Below are positions 15,074 through 24,452 of a DNA stretch of 64,000 nucleotides, in pieces (positions within the stretch are counted from its first letter, which is position 1; each line of letters opens with the position of its first letter). The notes beneath the pieces are model-generated. The model saw nothing but the letters and a program-made list of their open reading frames with translations, was not told where the DNA came from and did no database searches. Source of the stretch: Methylocystis hirsuta. Its GTDB lineage: Bacteria; Pseudomonadota; Alphaproteobacteria; Rhizobiales; Beijerinckiaceae. The stretch is taken from positions 1,426,001 through 1,490,000 of the forward strand of contig NZ_QWDD01000001.1 in assembly GCF_003722355.1 (NCBI RefSeq), written 5' to 3'. Both the position numbers and the translations under genes were made by a program.

Positions 15074-16058
15074 CGTGCCCTGTCACGGCCATGACTTCCT
15101 CCCTGGTGCAGCCCAGGTCGATCAGCAGCGCCGCGGCGGCCTTACGGAGCCCGTGAGCGCTGCAATGCTTCAGCCCGGCCTCGTCGCAGCGCTTCCGAAA
15201 CCACTTGCCGCACGCCTTCACGCTCGCGAAGGGTTTGGCATGCTCTGTCACCAGGAACGTATCGTCTCCAATAATTGTGCTGTCGATCAAGGTTTGAAGC
15301 GCTGGCAATATCGGAATCTCGATCGTGACGGGACTATTGTCTCGGTTCTTTGCCTGCACGATCCGCAGCCACCCGTTCTCAATATGTGACGGCCCCATGT
15401 GGGCGACATCGGATATGCGTTGCGCAGTGAACAGAAACAGCCCGAGCGCAAGCCGAGCGCGCGTCCCTATAGGGTGACGTTGCTCGTAGGCTTTCACCTC
15501 GTCGAGCGTCCACGCGTGGTGGCCTTCCGTCTTGGTTTTGAGCCGGGCCACGTCGCGCACCGGATTACTTGTTGTGACATGTGAGGCCTCCAGCGCCCAC
15601 ACAAACAGACGGCGGAGAGCCTTCAGCCTGCCGTTCGCTGCGTGCGGCGTGGATCGCTTCCGATCGCGCAGGGTGCGCACATGGGGCGGCCCGAACTCGT
15701 CGAGCGGGCAGCCATCGATCAGGATGCCGGAGCCCGGCTTCGTTTCTTCCAAGCAGCAGGAGTCCAAGATCGCGCGTCGCTTAGTTTGGGTGGTGGGGTG
15801 CAGCTCGGCGAAGTCCGGCGAGGCGCAATATTGAGCGCAGAGCCACCCGAAGGTTCCTTGCTGGCGTCTCGAACGCGGGTGCTGCCGTGGCTGCGCCTCT
15901 CCGGCGGACAGGTCTAGGCCGCGGAGCGCCGCTTTATAGTGAGCGTCGAACTGCTCGTGCTCCGGCGGGACCTTGATCCGAATTTTTCGCTGCCCAGGGG
16001 CGCGCACATAATAGCGTGCTTGGCCATGACGGCTAACGTCACGAACTAAATATTTCAT
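14955..16058 (-). CDS. int: Tyrosine-type site-specific integrase (prophage)
   Basis: The 367-residue integrase has an N-terminal arm-type and SAM-like core-binding region. Its catalytic domain carries the first Arg in TAQRISDVAHM, the HGLRK box (AHGLRKAAAALL) and the final His/Tyr in VTGHVTHVEIERYIRSRDR. All five key residues appear present, so it should be active. It is the last prophage gene, transcribed against all others, with its promoter facing the host junction. The neighbouring excisionase-like gene completes the recombination module. Confidence 0.93.
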   Translation of the reverse strand: MKYLVRDVSRHGQARYYVRAPGQRKIRIKVPPEHEQFDAHYKAALRGLDLSAGEAQPRQHPRSRRQQGTFGWLCAQYCASPDFAELHPTTQTKRRAILDSCCLEETKPGSGILIDGCPLDEFGPPHVRTLRDRKRSTPHAANGRLKALRRLFVWALEASHVTTSNPVRDVARLKTKTEGHHAWTLDEVKAYEQRHPIGTRARLALGLFLFTAQRISDVAHMGPSHIENGWLRIVQAKNRDNSPVTIEIPILPALQTLIDSTIIGDDTFLVTEHAKPFASVKACGKWFRKRCDEAGLKHCSAHGLRKAAAALLIDLGCTREEVMAVTGHVTHVEIERYIRSRDRRLLAERAIGKLQAATSDHSVETSA

Positions 16059-16074
16059 GATGGGTAATTTTCTC

Positions 16075-16094
16075 GGTGGGACAGGTGTCCCACC
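16075..16094 (-). promoter_or_regulatory. Inverted repeat upstream of the integrase
   Basis: A perfect repeat GGTGGGACA-gg-TGTCCCACC lies 17 nt upstream of the integrase ATG. Its GGGACA/TGTCCC halves resemble one half of the phage operator TGTCGGGACA, so it may be bound by the same regulator or by the integrase itself. Confidence 0.55.
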
Positions 16095-16309
16095 TACCTA
16101 TGGCTAAACCGTAATAGAGTCAACCTGATGTAAGCCCCTCCGAGGCCTCGCCTTTCTCACGCGAGAAATGGGCGCCGTCAATTTGAAGGCGCGCGCTTAA
16201 CGATAGCGCAGATGAAGCGGACCGCGCGGCCCACAGGCGCCGCATTCGGATTCGTTTTCTCCGCAGTTGCGCTATAGTTCGGGGCGACGTCACATCGATG
16301 AGGGTAACA
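16095..16309. other. Prophage-host junction region
   Basis: No gene is seen. The attachment site should lie between the integrase start and the first host gene, but no tRNA lies here and the partner repeat is outside the window. A short hairpin (TTTCTC-acgc-GAGAAA) occurs near 16155-16170. Confidence 0.4.
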
Positions 16310-16513
16310 ATGCTGAATGCGTTGATTGCGGATGCGCAGGCGCGGCTGGACCAGGCGCGTCGCGAATTGAAGTCCGCCGTTCTTGATTTCGACGTCTCGG
16401 ACGACAGGCTCCTGGAACTGCGGGCCTCGGCGCGCCGCGTCTATGACGAACTCGGCGCGCTTGACCGCAAGAAGCTGAAGAGAGGCATTTTCGGCTTTTT
16501 GAAATTCTGGTGA
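16310..16513 (+). CDS. Small helical hypothetical protein (67 aa)
   Basis: The product is helical and charged (ALIADAQARLDQARRELKSA, later LRASARRVYDEL) with a short hydrophobic end (GIFGFLKFW). ATG at 16310 has AGGG 6 nt upstream and is preferred to the ATG at 16298. It is the first gene past the prophage. No family was recognised. Confidence 0.55.
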   Translation: MLNALIADAQARLDQARRELKSAVLDFDVSDDRLLELRASARRVYDELGALDRKKLKRGIFGFLKFW

Positions 16514-16609
16514 CCGCTATGCGGCGCGTCGGCTCTTTCGTCCGCCGACGCGCGCTCCATAATTGAATTAGGAGCGCGCGTTCATCGCGCCGCAGAACGA
16601 GGTCGCTAA

Positions 16610-16903
16610 ATGATCAGTCCTGAAACGCCTCCTGGCGCCGAGGTGGTTTGCGTAGACGCGACCGCGGGCCCCTATGGTCGTTGCGAGGGCTTGGCCCGTG
16701 GCGCCATTTACACGGTCGCGCGGATCGCCCGCGGCATCGATGGCGGTCACGTCGTCATTCTCGGGGAAGTGTCGCCCTGGCGAACCTATGCGCCTCCCTG
16801 GGGCGTCGTCGAGGTTGGTTTCGAGCTTCGCCGCTTTCGCTATCTCGATATCCCTGACGAATTGACAAGGCTGCTGCACGAAACGCAGTTGGAGGACGTT
16901 TAA
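16610..16903 (+). CDS. Hypothetical protein (97 aa)
   Basis: A compact, probably beta-rich protein without signal peptide. Its features are PPGAEVVCVDATAGPYG, GAIYTVARIARGIDGGHVV and PPWGVVEVGFELRRFRYLD, a layout I associate with small conserved proteins of phage origin in Rhizobiales. It may be a remnant or hitch-hiker of mobile DNA near the integration point. Function unknown. Confidence 0.6.
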   Translation: MISPETPPGAEVVCVDATAGPYGRCEGLARGAIYTVARIARGIDGGHVVILGEVSPWRTYAPPWGVVEVGFELRRFRYLDIPDELTRLLHETQLEDV

Positions 16904-16913
16904 CCTTCTCGCG

Positions 16914-18752
16914 TCATTGCGCCGCCGGTCCGTCCTGCGGCGGCGGATCCAGTCGCGGCAGCAGCGGAGCGGCCGCGTCGGAGCGGCGGATGAAGGCTTG
17001 CGCGTCCAGCCCCAACGCCAATTCGTCCCAGCGGCCGGCGAGGTCGAGGGCGATGCTCTGCGCTGAATTGGCGGTCTGACCGGCGCTGTCAGCCTCGCGC
17101 GCAACGGCTCTGACCGCGAGATTGCGCTCCGGGAGGTTCGCCGAGCCGCCGAAGGCAAGCGTAAAGCCCGGTCCTCGCGCGACGCCTTCGGCGATGTCGG
17201 CGACGCCGTTTTCTATCTTTACGGTGGCGCTCGCGGCATCGAGCGCTGAGCGGCCCGAGCGGATGTCGACGGCGCTCGATAGCGGCCGCGTCTCCAGTCG
17301 GCGCAGCGCTTTCCCGAGATCGACGCCAGATATCTCGCCGTCGACGAGAGCGACGCTGGCGCGCCCGTTCAGGCTCTGCATCAGGGTCGCCATCCGGTCG
17401 CCGACGCCGTCGACCGCGAGAGTCGCGTTAAGCGCTCCCGCCAGAACAGGTTTTCCATAAGCGTCCCAGAGCAGCGGGCCCGCGTCGACCGCCGTCGTCT
17501 GCGCATCGGCCCGCAGCGCCAGCCCATCGGGCGAAGGCGCGATCGAGGCCCGAAACTTGAGCCCGCCGCGATAGGCGCGCGCCTGCGTTATCGCGAACTC
17601 CGCGGCGCCATCGCGTAAAGTGACTTCGATGGCGGCGTCTTCGACCTTGAGCCGGCCAAGTCTGGCGTGGCCGACGGTAAGATGCAGATCGACGTCAGCG
17701 CCGGAGAGGTCCGGCAGATTGAACGGCTGATCGCTCCACTGTCCGTTCGCGGCGACAAGCGGCGGCGCGTCGGCGAGAAACGGCCGCAGGGAGAGGAATT
17801 CGCTTTGGAGCGCCGCCGTCAGCGTCGGGCGGCCATCCTCTTTCTGCAGGTCGATATCGCCGTGAAATTCGTTTCCGTCGACAAAGAGACGTGCGCCCTT
17901 GAAGTGCGCCTCTCCGGGCGCGAGCGTCGCTTGCGCGGAGAATTGCGCGTCAGCGAAGGGGCCGGGCAGGGGCGCGGCGACGCCGAAGAGCTGTAGCGTC
18001 TGTTGCGCCGATGGCGCGCTGGCCGCTGCGCGCCCCTCAAAACGGGCGTTGGCTCCGAGTTGTCCGACGCCTTGCGCTTCAGCCCGAAGGCTCTTGCCGT
18101 CAAGCCGGGTCGTCACGACGGACGGTTCTCCGCGCAACAACGCTCCCGGACGCGCGACCCATAAGATCGCCTCGAGCCGTTCGCCGTTGAAATCGAACGC
18201 GCCGGTCAGGGCTGCCGCCTCGCCGATGCGGCGCCATTCAAAATTCGCGTTGATTCGCTCCAGCGCATAGACGCGGCTGCGGTAGGTGATCCGTGCGTCG
18301 CCGTCGACGATCGACACCGCGCCAAACCGCACATTATCGGCCGCTGCGGCTTCGAGCGTCGCCGGCTTTGCGGCGGCCGCCCGAGCGGCGGCGCCGGGCG
18401 CGCCGGCCGGCTTTCTGTCAAGATCGATGTGGGCGCGCGGCCGTACGAGCTTCACCGACGCGACTCTGAGGCGCCCCGCGATCAGCGGCAGAACGTCGAC
18501 GTCGCCGCGCAGCTCGCTCGACTCGATGAGCAGCGCGCCATTGTGATCGGCGAAGGCGACGCCTTCGACCGCGATGCTTGGACGCGGAAAGAGCGAGAAG
18601 CTCGTTCGGCCGCGCGCGGCGACATAAAGCCCCGAAGAGCCTTGGAGCTGATCGGCGACGGCGTCCATGAGAGCGCCGGGCGAGAACAGCCACGGCGCAA
18701 CAACGGCGGCGATCGCCGCCATAGCTGCCCCCGCCGCCAAGGCCGTCGCCAA
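16914..18752 (-). CDS. AsmA family protein
   Basis: The 612-residue protein has one N-terminal membrane span (LAAGAAMAAIAAVVAPWLF) followed by the AsmA N-terminal block (SFSLFPRPSIAVEGVAFAD). Long beta-repeat domains follow, with the AsmA C-terminal region (LNGRASVALVDGEISGVDLG) near residue 460. AsmA-like proteins are periplasmic, inner-membrane anchored and help lipid or outer-membrane biogenesis. The start is TTG at 18752; no ATG/GTG lies upstream in frame near it. The Pro/Gln-rich C-terminus is probably disordered. Confidence 0.85.
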   Translation of the reverse strand: MATALAAGAAMAAIAAVVAPWLFSPGALMDAVADQLQGSSGLYVAARGRTSFSLFPRPSIAVEGVAFADHNGALLIESSELRGDVDVLPLIAGRLRVASVKLVRPRAHIDLDRKPAGAPGAAARAAAAKPATLEAAAADNVRFGAVSIVDGDARITYRSRVYALERINANFEWRRIGEAAALTGAFDFNGERLEAILWVARPGALLRGEPSVVTTRLDGKSLRAEAQGVGQLGANARFEGRAAASAPSAQQTLQLFGVAAPLPGPFADAQFSAQATLAPGEAHFKGARLFVDGNEFHGDIDLQKEDGRPTLTAALQSEFLSLRPFLADAPPLVAANGQWSDQPFNLPDLSGADVDLHLTVGHARLGRLKVEDAAIEVTLRDGAAEFAITQARAYRGGLKFRASIAPSPDGLALRADAQTTAVDAGPLLWDAYGKPVLAGALNATLAVDGVGDRMATLMQSLNGRASVALVDGEISGVDLGKALRRLETRPLSSAVDIRSGRSALDAASATVKIENGVADIAEGVARGPGFTLAFGGSANLPERNLAVRAVAREADSAGQTANSAQSIALDLAGRWDELALGLDAQAFIRRSDAAAPLLPRLDPPPQDGPAAQ

Positions 18753-18907
18753 CAGCCGAAGCGCAGCGCCTGAAGGGCGGCGCGCTCTCAGCGATGTGGA
18801 GGGCTTGTCGGTTATGGCGGAGGGCTGCAGCCGCGTGCTCCTGAAGCGAGTCTTGAGACGTCGCTTGTCGCGGCCAAGGGCGGCGATATAGTGGCGAAAG
18901 TCCGAGC

Positions 18908-19345
18908 CTAGCGCTCTTCGGCGCGCGACAGTTCGCTGCGGAGCGCGGTCAGGATTTCCTCGACGTAGAACGGTTTTTCGACCATGGCGTGCTCAAGATG
19001 CGCCTCGGGCAGTCCTGCGCGCCCGCACCCCGTCGTGAAAATAAAAGGGCAGCCGCGGGCGGCGAGCGCGTCGGCGACCGGATCGATCTTCTCGTGGCCG
19101 ATATTGACGTCGAGCAAGGCCAGATCGACTCCGTCCTCGCGGGAGAGCCGCACCGCTTCGTCGACGCTGCGCGCCATCCCCGCGATAACTAAGCCGAATT
19201 CCGTGAGGGTCTCTTCCAGCGCCAGCGCGATATAGGGATCGTCTTCGACAATCAGCAGCCGTCGCCCGAGCAAAGGATCGCGCGTGCGCTGGGGGTCATC
19301 GCTTGGAGCGGCCGAGGACGAAAGGCCGGAGCTGGAAACCGACAT
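18908..19345 (-). CDS. Single-domain response regulator
   Basis: The 145-residue protein is a lone receiver domain: LLIVEDDPYIALALEETL (acidic pocket), LALLDVNIG (phospho-acceptor Asp) and MVEKPF (the conserved Lys). It lacks an output domain, like alphaproteobacterial FixJ/CheY-type or PhyR-network regulators. The start at 19345 skips a long Arg-rich upstream extension that overlaps the DUF423 gene. No kinase gene is adjacent. Confidence 0.88.
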   Translation of the reverse strand: MSVSSSGLSSSAAPSDDPQRTRDPLLGRRLLIVEDDPYIALALEETLTEFGLVIAGMARSVDEAVRLSREDGVDLALLDVNIGHEKIDPVADALAARGCPFIFTTGCGRAGLPEAHLEHAMVEKPFYVEEILTALRSELSRAEER

Positions 19346-19377
19346 GGATAAATGGTGGGGCGGAATGCCGCAGTTGT

Positions 19378-19785
19378 CTAGCTTTCGGGCGGCTTTTGCA
19401 GTGAATTTGCTGCGAACATGGCGAACGCCGCCCAGACGGCGAGAGCGCACCAGCTCAGGATCGTCAGCCCGCCGCCGATCGGCGCGGCGAGAGGAAACAG
19501 CTTCCCTGATAAAAAGACCCGGGCGGCAAGGTCGCCCGCGAACAGCGTGACCCCCGCCTGGAGCGCCAGCGCGATAGCGGCGAGCCAATTCGCCTTTGGC
19601 CGCGGCGTCGTGCGCATGAGCGCCGCGAGGCCGACGCCGGCGGCGGCGTGGATCATGAGAAATTGGCTTGCGGTCGCGAGAAAGGGACTCGCGTCGGCAT
19701 GGGCCGCGGCGGCGGCGAGAGATACGCCGGCCGCTCCTTGAAGAGCGGCGATGGTCGCGATGGCGAACGACAGTCTCAATGGCAA
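19378..19785 (-). CDS. DUF423 membrane protein
   Basis: This is a 135-residue protein with four hydrophobic segments: LSFAIATIAALQGAAGVSLA, SQFLMIHAAAGVGLAAL, ANWLAAIALALQAGVTLF and a final span. The F-x-x-A-x-x-MIHA motif and the LFPLAAPIGGGLTILSW motif match DUF423 (YgdD-like), an inner-membrane family of unknown function. The start codon is TTG. It lies upstream of the response regulator on the same strand. Confidence 0.85.
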   Translation of the reverse strand: MPLRLSFAIATIAALQGAAGVSLAAAAAHADASPFLATASQFLMIHAAAGVGLAALMRTTPRPKANWLAAIALALQAGVTLFAGDLAARVFLSGKLFPLAAPIGGGLTILSWCALAVWAAFAMFAANSLQKPPES

Positions 19786-20120
19786 ACTCCGTTTCGCGCC
19801 TCCGCTGGATGGCGTTCTCAGCCTTAAGGAGAGTCGCAGGCGTCATCGCCAAATTAGAGACCTCGAGCAGACTCGACCAGCGTCTTCATGAGCATCGACC
19901 CGGTCAGTCGTCGTGCCGCAGACGGATTGACATCTGTGTCCAGGCTTTCGTTTCACACTGCGACGGTCAAGAGAAAAACGTCTCTGCATGAAAGGTGAGA
20001 TGCGCGTTATCGACGGCGCGAGCGCACAGCGGCCCAGCTCGGCGGCGACATAAGGCGGCGCTCTCGCAAAGCAGGCCGCGCTTTCCTATATTGCCGCATG
20101 AAAGTTTGCGGGAGAGAAGC
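19786..20120. other. Divergent intergenic region
   Basis: A 335-base gap between the divergent DUF423 and Ste24-like genes. Only low-quality frames are present. It should hold both promoters; I could not assign boxes. Confidence 0.5.
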
Positions 20121-21356
20121 ATGAGCGCAATGGGCGTCGTGATTTGTCTGGCGATCGCCGCCTCGGCCGGCCTTGGCGTGTATCTGCGCATGCGGCAGAC
20201 GGCGACGGTAGACGCCCATCGCGATCAGGTGCCGGCGGATTTCGCGCACGAAGTGACGCTCGACGAGCATCGCCGCGCCGCCGAATATACGATCGCAAAA
20301 ACAGAATTTTCTGTCGCGGAAACGATTTTCGACGCCGCGATTTCTATCGCGTGGCTGGCGCTGGGGCTCGCGCCGCTTTATGCGGCGATCGCCGCCTTCG
20401 TCGAGCCTGGCCTCGTTCGCAGCGTTCTTTTCGTTCTCGTCTTCGGCGTGATCGGCAGTTTGATTGACATGCCCTTCGCCGCGGCGCGCGCCTTCTGGCT
20501 CGAGGAAAAGTTCGGATTCAATCGGCTGACGCCGCAAAAGTTTTTCGTCGACCACGCAAAGTCCGGCGCGCTGGAGCTCGCCATTTCGACGCCCTTGCTC
20601 TTCGGCATGTTCTGGCTTCTGGGCGCCGCCCCCGACACATGGTGGCTGATCGCCTATGTCGTCTTCATCGCCATCGCGATTGCGATGACGGTGCTATATC
20701 CGACTGTCATCGCGCCGCTCTTTAACAAATTTTCGCCGCTTGAAGACGGCGCCATGAAGCGGCGCATGGAGGCGCTGCTCGCCAGATGCGGCTTCGAGTC
20801 GAAAGGCCTCTTTGTGATGGACGCCTCGACGCGCTCCACGCATGGCAACGCTTATTTCAGCGGCTTCGGCAAAGCCAAGCGCATCGTCTTTTTCGACACG
20901 CTGCTCGAGAAACATTCGCCGGACGAGATCGAATCGATTCTCGCGCATGAACTCGGCCACTTCAAATTCGGCCATGTGCGGCAGATGCTGGCGCTGGCGG
21001 CCGCGATCGCCTTCGTCGGTTTCGCGGTGCTGTGGTGGGCCTTCGGCTCGGATGTCTTCGCCGGCTGGTTCGGCCTGCCGAACGACCCCGGCGTGGTGCT
21101 CGTCGCGCTGCTGCTTGCGCGAGAGCCGATCTCGCATGTCCTGTCGCCCGTGCTCGCGTGGCGGTCGCGCCGGGCGGAGTTCGAAGCCGACGCCTTCGCC
21201 CGCGATATCGTCGGCAAGGAGCCGATGATCTCGGCTTTGACCCGGTTGACGCGCGACAACCTCGCTACGCTGACGCCCGATCCGCTCTACGCTACCTTCT
21301 ATTTCTCGCATCCGCCCGTGCCGGTGCGGGTCGCGCACCTGCGCGCCGCGGCGTAG
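20121..21356 (+). CDS. M48 family metalloprotease, Ste24-like
   Basis: The 411-residue integral membrane protein has several hydrophobic spans and the zinc motif HELGH in ESILAHELGHFKFGHVRQ. A third metal ligand lies in RRAEFEADAFARDIVG. The N-terminal region with FWLEEKFGFNRLTPQKFFVD is the Ste24/CAAX prenyl protease signature, so it belongs to peptidase_M48_N plus M48. Bacterial members are thought to serve membrane protein quality control. GGGAGAG is 4 nt before the ATG at 20121. Confidence 0.92.
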   Translation: MSAMGVVICLAIAASAGLGVYLRMRQTATVDAHRDQVPADFAHEVTLDEHRRAAEYTIAKTEFSVAETIFDAAISIAWLALGLAPLYAAIAAFVEPGLVRSVLFVLVFGVIGSLIDMPFAAARAFWLEEKFGFNRLTPQKFFVDHAKSGALELAISTPLLFGMFWLLGAAPDTWWLIAYVVFIAIAIAMTVLYPTVIAPLFNKFSPLEDGAMKRRMEALLARCGFESKGLFVMDASTRSTHGNAYFSGFGKAKRIVFFDTLLEKHSPDEIESILAHELGHFKFGHVRQMLALAAAIAFVGFAVLWWAFGSDVFAGWFGLPNDPGVVLVALLLAREPISHVLSPVLAWRSRRAEFEADAFARDIVGKEPMISALTRLTRDNLATLTPDPLYATFYFSHPPVPVRVAHLRAAA

Positions 21357-21677
21357 CGAGCGCGACGCCCGTCGGCCGCGACTTCGTCGCGGCGGCGATC
21401 CCTTCGCTGTAATCGACGACCGCGATAACGCCGTCGCAGTGAACGACGACTGACCTGTCGGGAGGCTCGGCGCGATGGCGTTGCGATGCGGTTGGTGAGA
21501 AGCCAATCGCGCAAAGCGCTTACGGCGACTGCATCGTCAATTTGGTCGGTTGATCTCTGGCGGATCAGCGCCTGTAAAGACCAAGGCGCGGAGAGCCGAG
21601 CTTGCCGGCGGTCTATGCCCGTGCGAATGAATGCGTCGCCGATGGCGGTCGCCGAGGTGGAACCAAGAGGTCGGAGC
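21357..21677. other. Intergenic region
   Basis: A 321-base gap. An open frame runs through its second half into the next gene but lacks protein-like composition, so the downstream GTG start was used. No hairpin or RNA gene was seen. Confidence 0.45.
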
Positions 21678-24452
21678 GTGAAGGCTTCTCGACGCGAGTT
21701 CGCCAAATTGGTCACCGCGAGCGGCATTGCGCTCAGCCTGTCGCGTCTCGCCCTAGCCAATGAACCTGGATTCGCCGCACGTGAGACGCTGCCCGGAAGA
21801 CAGCGCTGGAATCCGGCCGCCACGGGCGCAGGTCGGATTGATGGAGTCGCCAAAGTCACAGGGGCGAAGCTGTACGCGTCCGATTTCCGCGCCGCGGATC
21901 TCCCGGAATGGCCGGCGCATACCGCGCACGCCATGCTCATCCGGACGGCGAACGCCACGCACATATACGAAGGCCTCGATCTCGCGCGCTTGAGCGGCGC
22001 GCTGAAACCTTCCGTGGTCGTTACCGCGACGGATCTCGCGCGCATCGGCGCCCGCGTTCCCAAATTCTATTCGGGCGACCTGTTCTGCCCGGTGGGCAAG
22101 ACGCCATTGTACCTCGGTCAGCCGGCGGCTCTGTTGATCTATGAAAGCTTCGACGCTTTCGATCAGGCGCGGCTCGCGTTACGCAATGAAGCGCTCCTGA
22201 AATTTGGCGCCGAAACCGGCCCCGTCGTCGAGCGCGATTACGGCGCGTTCCGTTTCACGCGCATCGCCGGCGCAACGCCCGACGCGCCCGACGTGTGCTC
22301 GCCGGTCAAGGATGGGTGGGTCAGTCCGGGGTTCTTTCAAGATGGGGGCCGACCAATATGGGCGCGGCTCCCCGTGCCGACGGGGGCCGCCTATGTTAAA
22401 ACGGCAGACTACGGCGAGCAGATCCGCGCCGAACTAGACGCCAACGCTCCAAGCTTTCTCGTTCTCGACCGCGCATTCGAGACCCAATCCGTTGATCCAA
22501 TGTTTCTCGAGCCGGAATGCGGTCTCGCTTGGTACGACGCCGATCGCAAAAACCTGGAGCTCGTGCTCGGCGTGCAGTCGCCGTACGACTCCGCAACTTC
22601 AGTCGCAACTCTTCTGGGCAACGCCCGCGCAAGCTTCAAGCCGGCGCACATCAATGCGCATTTCGCCTATATGGGCGGCGGATTTGGCGGGCGCGATCAT
22701 ACGCCGTTCCCGCTTTACGTTGCACTGGCGGCGATGTTCCTTCCCCGTCGCCCCGTGCGGCTCGCCCAAGATCGCTATCAGCAGTTCCAGGGGGGAATTA
22801 AGCGGCATGCATTCAAGATCCACACGCGCATCGGCGTTGATCGAGCGACAGGCAAAATTTCGGCATTCGCCGCTGACCATGAGCTGGATGGCGGCGGCCT
22901 CGCCAATTATTCGGCCAGCGTGGCGGCGGTTTCCGCAAACGCCGCGATAGGCATCTACGATGTTCCAAAAGTCGACGTCACCACCGTCGCGCTGCATTCA
23001 CGCGGCGTGACGGCAGGGTCGATGCGGGGCTATGGCACGCTGCAGACGATGACGGCGCTGGAAGTGTTGATCGACGAGGCGGCGTCGACGCTGGCGATTG
23101 ATCCGATCGAATTCCGCCGCCGCAACGCGCTGAAGACCGGCGGTCGGACAATGGCGGGGAACACGTATGACGTCGTGGTTCGCACGCCCGAGATCTTGGA
23201 CCGACTGGAAAAGCATCCGATCTGGCGACAGCGCGCCGAAGAGAAGGCGCGTGGACGGCGCGCAGGAGGCGTTGTCGGCACGGGCGTGGCTTGCGTCACC
23301 AAGGACTACGGCAGTGGAGCCGACGCTGCATTGTCGTCGGTGGAGATCGACCCGGAGGGTCGGATCTCGATCCACTGCGATCACGTCGAGATGGGGAACG
23401 GCATAGGGACGGCGCTTGCGAACCGGGTCGCGGCCCATCTCGGCGCCGTCGCCGACGAAGTCGCCGTCGCGGAAGTCGACCGTTTCGCCGCGCTCGGGCT
23501 CATCACCTCCGGCGACCCTTACACGATGGATCAGGCGACGCAGGACGCCGCACAACGCGATCCGCGCTGGGTTCCGGCGATCAGTTCGCCAACCAGCTCC
23601 TCGATTGGCGCGCACGTCGGGACTCATTCGGCGTCCGAAGCGGCCCGCGTCATCTTCCGGTTCGGCTTGTGGCCCGCGGCGCTCGAACTGTGGGGACTCG
23701 CGCCAAACGATCCGAGAGCCGCGAAATGGGAGGCGGCGCGTTGGGAGCGGGGACGGCTCACGATGCCGGAGTTGAGACCCTTGTCTCTGTCGGAGATCGC
23801 CGCAAGGGCTCATGCGCGCAAAGGCGTGACCGCGGCGATGGCGCACAGCTTCTCGCGCTGGTCATGGTCGAAAGCGACCTTTGCGATCGGCGGAGAACCG
23901 TGGACGGCGGACATCGATGCGCTGGCCGTGCGAAAAAGCTCAGGAAAATTCGTTCGCTTAGATCGCGTCGACGTCAAATACCCGCCCACCGTGTTCAACC
24001 GGATCGGGACCTCCTACACATCGCTGTGCGGCGCGCTGGTCCGTGTCGAGATCGAGCGCGCCACCGGCGCCTTGCGCATCGACAGGGCATATACCGTCCT
24101 CGAATGCGGTCGCGCGCTGACGCCCGAAATTGTGCTTGGCCAGGCGCAGGGCGGTTTCGCGATGGGCGTGGGCTACGCGCTGCTCGAATCGCTGCCGCTT
24201 TATGAAGATGGACCCGGCAATGGGCAGTGGAATCTCGGGCAATATTTGATCGCACGCGGATCGGACCTGCCTTTGCAGGGACTCGAGATCGACGTGCTGC
24301 CCCCGCTGCCGAACGATCCGCCAAAAGGCATGGCTGAGGTCGTCATGATTCCCATCGTTCCGGCGTTGTTGAACGCGATCTTCGACGCGACCGGGCGTCG
24401 GTTCCATGCCTTGCCGGTGACTCAACACATGCTCAAGGGAGCGCTCGCGTGA
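21678..24452 (+). CDS. Mo-hydroxylase (xanthine dehydrogenase family), large subunit
   Basis: The 924-residue protein starts with a Tat-type signal (SRREFAKLVTASGIALSLSR, GTG start with GGAG upstream). It has aldehyde oxidase/xanthine dehydrogenase domains: TGAGRIDGVAKVTGAKLY, the Gly-rich MPT loop YMGGGFGGRDHTPF, GSMRGYGTLQTMTALEVL, VEMGNGIGTALANRV and the C-terminal KGMAEVVMIPIVPAL, whose Glu is the predicted catalytic base. It resembles isoquinoline 1-oxidoreductase-type subunits and forms a complex with the next gene (GTGA overlap). The substrate is unknown; a heteroaromatic or aldehyde is plausible. Confidence 0.9.
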   Translation: MKASRREFAKLVTASGIALSLSRLALANEPGFAARETLPGRQRWNPAATGAGRIDGVAKVTGAKLYASDFRAADLPEWPAHTAHAMLIRTANATHIYEGLDLARLSGALKPSVVVTATDLARIGARVPKFYSGDLFCPVGKTPLYLGQPAALLIYESFDAFDQARLALRNEALLKFGAETGPVVERDYGAFRFTRIAGATPDAPDVCSPVKDGWVSPGFFQDGGRPIWARLPVPTGAAYVKTADYGEQIRAELDANAPSFLVLDRAFETQSVDPMFLEPECGLAWYDADRKNLELVLGVQSPYDSATSVATLLGNARASFKPAHINAHFAYMGGGFGGRDHTPFPLYVALAAMFLPRRPVRLAQDRYQQFQGGIKRHAFKIHTRIGVDRATGKISAFAADHELDGGGLANYSASVAAVSANAAIGIYDVPKVDVTTVALHSRGVTAGSMRGYGTLQTMTALEVLIDEAASTLAIDPIEFRRRNALKTGGRTMAGNTYDVVVRTPEILDRLEKHPIWRQRAEEKARGRRAGGVVGTGVACVTKDYGSGADAALSSVEIDPEGRISIHCDHVEMGNGIGTALANRVAAHLGAVADEVAVAEVDRFAALGLITSGDPYTMDQATQDAAQRDPRWVPAISSPTSSSIGAHVGTHSASEAARVIFRFGLWPAALELWGLAPNDPRAAKWEAARWERGRLTMPELRPLSLSEIAARAHARKGVTAAMAHSFSRWSWSKATFAIGGEPWTADIDALAVRKSSGKFVRLDRVDVKYPPTVFNRIGTSYTSLCGALVRVEIERATGALRIDRAYTVLECGRALTPEIVLGQAQGGFAMGVGYALLESLPLYEDGPGNGQWNLGQYLIARGSDLPLQGLEIDVLPPLPNDPPKGMAEVVMIPIVPALLNAIFDATGRRFHALPVTQHMLKGALA

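Noticed and set aside
16095..16309. Possible tRNA att site next to the integrase
   Set aside because: No cloverleaf could be found and the partner repeat would lie outside the window.
18908..19852. 314-codon frame extending the response regulator upstream
   Set aside because: The extra N-terminus is Arg-rich and overlaps the DUF423 gene antisense-free but out of frame; the receiver begins at 19345.
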